Of a DNA stretch of 64,000 nt, positions 61,401-64,000 are shown piece after piece. A program made the position numbers and the translations under genes. Source of the DNA: an uncultured Parabacteroides sp. (lineage in GTDB: Bacteria; Bacteroidota; Bacteroidia; Bacteroidales; Tannerellaceae); the NCBI GenBank assembly GCA_934718155.1, contig CAKUZF010000012.1, forward strand, positions 1-64,000, written 5' to 3'. How positions within the stretch are numbered: the first letter of the stretch is position 1; each line of letters begins with the position of its first letter. The notes under the pieces were generated by a model, which saw only the letters and a list, made by a program, of their open reading frames with translations, was not told the origin of the DNA and searched no databases.

Positions 61401-61729
61401 GGCAGAAGCCGGGCGACATCACCGACGTACCCCGCATCGAAGACTTTGCCGATAGAGATATGAACGCGGCCACCTCTACCCGCTGGCTGATCAGCTCCAA
61501 CATGCTGGAGTTGGCTTCCGCCACGTTGAGCTACAACCTGCCGAAGCAATGGCTCGAGAAGATCTCCGTACACGGACTCCGGGTATATGCCTCAGGCGAG
61601 AACCTGTTCTTGCTAACGAAAAGGAAAGGCATCGTTCCCCGCTCCAACATCTTCTCGGGTTACAGCAGCAATGCGGATGTATTCCTGCCTGCAAGAGTGT
61701 TTACTTTCGGTCTGAATCTTACTTTTTAA
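58460..61729 (+). CDS. SusC-like TonB-dependent transporter (second pair)
   Basis: A 1089-residue outer-membrane transporter. I use the ATG at MNLSDSMHGLRGRL, followed by a signal-like hydrophobic stretch; a more upstream in-frame ATG would add 31 residues. It has the carboxypeptidase-D-like domain (VAGRVLQKADNEPIIGANIV), TonB-box region DEVMVVAYGTAKKSTFTG, the plug (IYIRGLGSVSATNTPLIILN, VLKDASSAALYGARGGNGVI) and a barrel ending TFGLNLTF. SusD follows by 12 bp. No regulator gene of the usual kinds is adjacent. Confidence 0.94.
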   Translation: MNLSDSMHGLRGRLCCLTLKNVLLAHCLLAFPAAGSISAKSLPSPYLNGIEQQSRKVAGRVLQKADNEPIIGANIVVTGTTIGTITDVDGHFALDNLPANAQTLTISYVGMTSQTLPIRPEMTIHLEDDSETLDEVMVVAYGTAKKSTFTGSASLLKSEKIEARPVTSVTSALLGATPGVQVASSSGQPGSDSNIYIRGLGSVSATNTPLIILNGMPYDQSISSINPSDIESMSVLKDASSAALYGARGGNGVILITTKTGNKDRMSVNVKVNQGFTNRQSQDYERLGVKDYLKVYWESARNQLIKGGTSAEQAGVAAAQNLITGTLAFNPFNVPDDQVVDANGVLNPNAQFMWADDTDWEDAIQRTGSRTDVGMSISGGNNKSDYYLSAGYLTEGGYIIGSKFDRYTLNTNVNSQITPFLKIGGTLSGNISKSEGEQSQAGGNNSNPFRFTRYIGPIYPIHVHDPRTKDYVLDANGNKVYDFGQSYTIEEGVESPSRAYISGNNPAIELQNVSKGYKRNQLNAKLYAEIRFLKDFKFTANGAVGTSSRLGHSAGIYYPEKTEVGSSTKTTSFETTWTFNQLLSYTRNFGNHHVDALLGHESYDYEYNYLKGSMQNQTIHNNNFEFSNYSVPDEQDSYTNTYKTEGYLARANYDYDSRYFLSASIRRDGSSRFHKDSRWGTFFSVGAGWRIDEEPFMESFKFIDLLKLRVAYGEVGNDAIGSYYAWQAAYEPAMNGLEAGYIKQRVVRNKDLQWEVSRNGDVALEFELFKNRFTGSVEYFDRRSSNLLFSIPQAPDTGTTNAYKNAGTMYNRGVEVDLSGKIIQTKDWTWSMGVNATWLKNRITSLPVEPYNSGVHRVEEGHSRYEFYLRQWAGVDPATGNTIYVPDPELTENSVDLVNVDGKTYTTNVNEAIYDWAGEAMPKVSGGLNTSVSWKDLSLSLLFNFQLGGKMYDVGYVNLMTQPSGSAALTANKHVDILKRWQKPGDITDVPRIEDFADRDMNAATSTRWLISSNMLELASATLSYNLPKQWLEKISVHGLRVYASGENLFLLTKRKGIVPRSNIFSGYSSNADVFLPARVFTFGLNLTF

Positions 61730-61741
61730 ATACCATTCAAT

Positions 61742-63349
61742 ATGAAAAATATATATATTGTTGTGCTGATGTCACTTGCCCTACTGTTCAATGGCTGCAA
61801 GGATGATTTTTTAGAGACAACTTCTACACAAACGGTGGATGAGCAAGCGGTGTTCAACGACACCCAGTCGGCCATGCTGGCTGTAAACGGCTTGCATAAA
61901 TTAATGTGGATTGGCGACCTCTCCAGCTCCGCTTTTTATGGCGGCTACGATATGCTGATGATATGGTATGAGGTGATGGGCGACGATTTGGTGTACACCT
62001 ACAGCAACGCGCAGTTCAAAAAGCAGGCTCAATGGTCGAGCCATCGGAACGCCACGAACGGAAGCTCCACCCACTTCTATCGCCTGCTGCAATATTTCAT
62101 CTCCAACAGCAGCATGATCATCGATCACATCGATGCGGCCAAAGGAACGGAGAGCGAGAAGAACTACATCAAGGGGCAAGCCTATTTTTACCGCGCCTTC
62201 GCCTATTTCACGATGGTGCAGATGTATGGCGGCCGCTACAAGGCAGAGGGCAACAACACGCAACTGGGCGTAGTCATCCGCAACGACAACTCCACCGATC
62301 CGCGTGCGAGATCCACCGTGGAAGAGGTCTATACGCAGGTCAATGGGGATATCGACTTAGCGATCCAACTGCTGGGCGCCACGAATGAGAAACGCACCAA
62401 CAAGTCGCATATCGACTTACACGTGGCCCGCGGCTTGAAGGCTCGCATCCTGCTGACGCAAGGCAAATGGCTGGCAGCGGCCGAGATGGCTAAATTGGTT
62501 GTCGACCAGTCAGGCGCCAAATTGCAAGACGACACCTACACGACGTTGAACAACCGCTTTAGCGACCAGACTAACACCGAATGGTTGTGGGGATCGAACC
62601 CGCTGTTGCAGCAGGCTCCTAACCTGACCCACTTCCACGGATACATGTCGAATGAGATCATTTCGTATAACGGCAACTCGCCTCGTGCGATTTACAACAA
62701 GCTGTATGACAAGATCAGCGACACCGATGTGCGCAAAGGCATCTGGTTTCCGAGAGCGACCGACCCCAAGACCCTCCCACGTCCCATTCGGGCGGAGTGC
62801 AACGGCAAAGCCTATGCCAACTACATGGCCAATAAGTTTATCGTGTCTGACCCCACGACGAAAGGCGGCCGCGACGTTCCCTTCATGCGTTTGCCCGAGA
62901 TGATGCTGATCATGGCAGAGGGATACGCACGTGCCGGCGAGTCGGGCAAGGCGGCCCAGGCTCTCTATCCGTTGGCGAGCCATCGTGATCCGGAATATAA
63001 GCTCTCAACGAAAACGGGCGACAGCCTGATCGACGAGGTGATGACGCAACGTCGCATAGAGCTTTGGGGCGAAGGTTTCCGTTGGTTCGACCTGAAACGT
63101 CTGAATATGGATTTAGATCGTGGCCCCGCTCCTCGTCCTGAGCTCTTCCCGAAAGGAATCATTGAGTATTGGACCAAGAAGGCGATGCCTAAAGTGGTTG
63201 ACCCGGAGGCCTCCAATTATAATATGTATGGCGACGGAACCGTGACGGGCAATGAAAACAGGTATCGCCCGGCCGGACACAGAGATTGGCAATGGGCTAT
63301 TCCCGACAAGGAGACACAGCTGAATCCGCTTTGCGAGCCGAACCCATAA
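61742..63349 (+). CDS. SusD-like surface-binding lipoprotein (second pair)
   Basis: A 535-residue lipoprotein (lipobox ALLFNGC). RagB/SusD features are KDDFLETTSTQTVDEQAVF near the N-terminus, NYIKGQAYFYRAFAYFTMVQ (TPR-like helix), LPEMMLIMAEGYARAG, MTQRRIELWGEGFRWFDLKR and the ending RDWQWAIPDKETQLNP. It pairs with the SusC 12 bp upstream; an M14 peptidase gene follows 35 bp later. Confidence 0.93.
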   Translation: MKNIYIVVLMSLALLFNGCKDDFLETTSTQTVDEQAVFNDTQSAMLAVNGLHKLMWIGDLSSSAFYGGYDMLMIWYEVMGDDLVYTYSNAQFKKQAQWSSHRNATNGSSTHFYRLLQYFISNSSMIIDHIDAAKGTESEKNYIKGQAYFYRAFAYFTMVQMYGGRYKAEGNNTQLGVVIRNDNSTDPRARSTVEEVYTQVNGDIDLAIQLLGATNEKRTNKSHIDLHVARGLKARILLTQGKWLAAAEMAKLVVDQSGAKLQDDTYTTLNNRFSDQTNTEWLWGSNPLLQQAPNLTHFHGYMSNEIISYNGNSPRAIYNKLYDKISDTDVRKGIWFPRATDPKTLPRPIRAECNGKAYANYMANKFIVSDPTTKGGRDVPFMRLPEMMLIMAEGYARAGESGKAAQALYPLASHRDPEYKLSTKTGDSLIDEVMTQRRIELWGEGFRWFDLKRLNMDLDRGPAPRPELFPKGIIEYWTKKAMPKVVDPEASNYNMYGDGTVTGNENRYRPAGHRDWQWAIPDKETQLNPLCEPNP

Positions 63350-63384
63350 AGCGAACGAAACACGAATTTAAAAAGTAAACAGAT

Positions 63385-64000
63385 ATGAGAAGATTCTTTA
63401 TGATATGCCTGCTACCGATCTGTTTGGCGGCTGTCGCATTTGCTCAACCGCAAGCGGATGAGTATCCATACGATCTGGCCTATTTCATGCCTGAAGGATC
63501 TCAGGTTTATAATCCGCAGATCCCTACGCCGAAAGAGGTATTGGGATTCCAGCTCGGAGAACAACATGCCGGCTGGGACCAAGTCGTGGAGTATATGCGT
63601 GCTTTGGCCCAAAGCAGCGACCGTGTCACGGTTAAGGAGACAGGGCGCACCTATCAGCATCGGCCGTTCATAGAGGTTGTGATCACTTCGGCCGAGAATC
63701 AGAAGCAGATCGATCGGCTGAAGGAGGAACACCGCCAGTTGACCGACGTGTCGAAATCAGGAAGCCTGTCGATCGACAATATGCCTGTGATCGTCAGCTT
63801 GATTTATAGCATCCATGGCAATGAGGCATCGGGTGTGAACGCCTCGTTGGCTGTGGCTTATCATTTGGCGGCAGCACAAGGCCCCGAGATCGAGGAGCTG
63901 CTCAAGCAAGAGATCGTTGTGATAACCCCCGGAGCCAATCCGGATGGAATCAACCGATTCGCATCGTGGGTGAACTCATCAAGGAGCTTCACGAATGTGA
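63385..64000 (+). CDS. M14 family zinc carboxypeptidase, partial (5' part)
   Basis: The frame opens at MRRFFMICLLPICLAAVAFA, a signal peptide, and runs off the right edge after 205 codons. It contains YFMPEGSQVYNPQIPTPKEV, the typical N-terminal segment of secreted M14-like peptidases, then the zinc motif SIHGNEASG (HxxE) and VVITPGANPDGINRF. The rest of the active site lies outside the window. Its place after SusC-SusD suggests the pair takes up peptide- or glycopeptide-linked material. Confidence 0.88.
   Translation, partial: MRRFFMICLLPICLAAVAFAQPQADEYPYDLAYFMPEGSQVYNPQIPTPKEVLGFQLGEQHAGWDQVVEYMRALAQSSDRVTVKETGRTYQHRPFIEVVITSAENQKQIDRLKEEHRQLTDVSKSGSLSIDNMPVIVSLIYSIHGNEASGVNASLAVAYHLAAAQGPEIEELLKQEIVVITPGANPDGINRFASWVNSSRSFTNV

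Overview
The window is chromosomal DNA from a member of the Bacteroidales. The grounds are two SusC/SusD pairs, many TAnnTTTG promoter boxes of the Bacteroidetes type, the LL-diaminopimelate aminotransferase route to lysine and cell wall, a bactofilin, and family-typical lipoproteins and glycosidases. I cannot fix the genus. I see no rRNA, tRNA, insertion sequence, prophage or CRISPR array.

Layout. 1-6050 (minus) is a three-gene operon: a Tat-exported GH109 NAD-dependent glycosidase, a Tat-exported Gfo/Idh/MocA oxidoreductase and a HEAT protein with two DUF1080 domains, cut by the left edge. 6325-10348 (minus) is an exopolysaccharide export and tyrosine-phosphorylation operon (Wza-like, BY-kinase, PHP phosphatase), divergent from trmD. 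11354-13697 (minus) holds a NikR-like regulator and a TonB-dependent receptor. 13788-24502 (minus) is a glycan region: SusC, SusD and an EEP-fold hydrolase in one operon, then GH2 and GH97 in a second. 24878-35861 is mostly housekeeping (AlaX-like editing protein, SpoU methyltransferase, grpE-dnaJ, mutS2, threonine aldolase) plus secreted enzymes, including a YdjC deacetylase fused to a beta-lactamase-fold hydrolase. 35909-44223 has folB, a bactofilin, a GH51 arabinofuranosidase, queD-queE-recQ-HAD and a sigma-54 activator. 44280-49264 has DUF418, an OmpA lipoprotein, a small acidic protein and clpB. 49490-53838 has a bifunctional nuclease, a CNT nucleoside transporter, rsmE, a predicted outer-membrane protein and yhhQ with its own preQ1 riboswitch. 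54191-64000 has dapF-dapL, myo-inositol-1-phosphate synthase, and a second SusC/SusD pair followed by an M14 peptidase cut by the right edge.

Themes. Glycan use dominates: GH109, the 3-keto (redox) type operon, GH2, GH97, GH51 and two SusCD uptake systems. Queuosine is covered by both synthesis (queD, queE) and salvage (yhhQ under a preQ1 aptamer).

The least explained structure is a family of 22-bp tandem repeats with core GTTGCCC(A/G)T. It occurs in three intergenic regions (near 6.2, 17.9 and 36.9 kb). At two of them an inverted pair of units forms a perfect hairpin that looks like the intrinsic terminator of the neighbouring minus-strand operon. Other points of note are a NikR homologue that lacks the three nickel-binding histidines and a BY-kinase whose tyrosine tail is encoded by a 12-bp tandem repeat.
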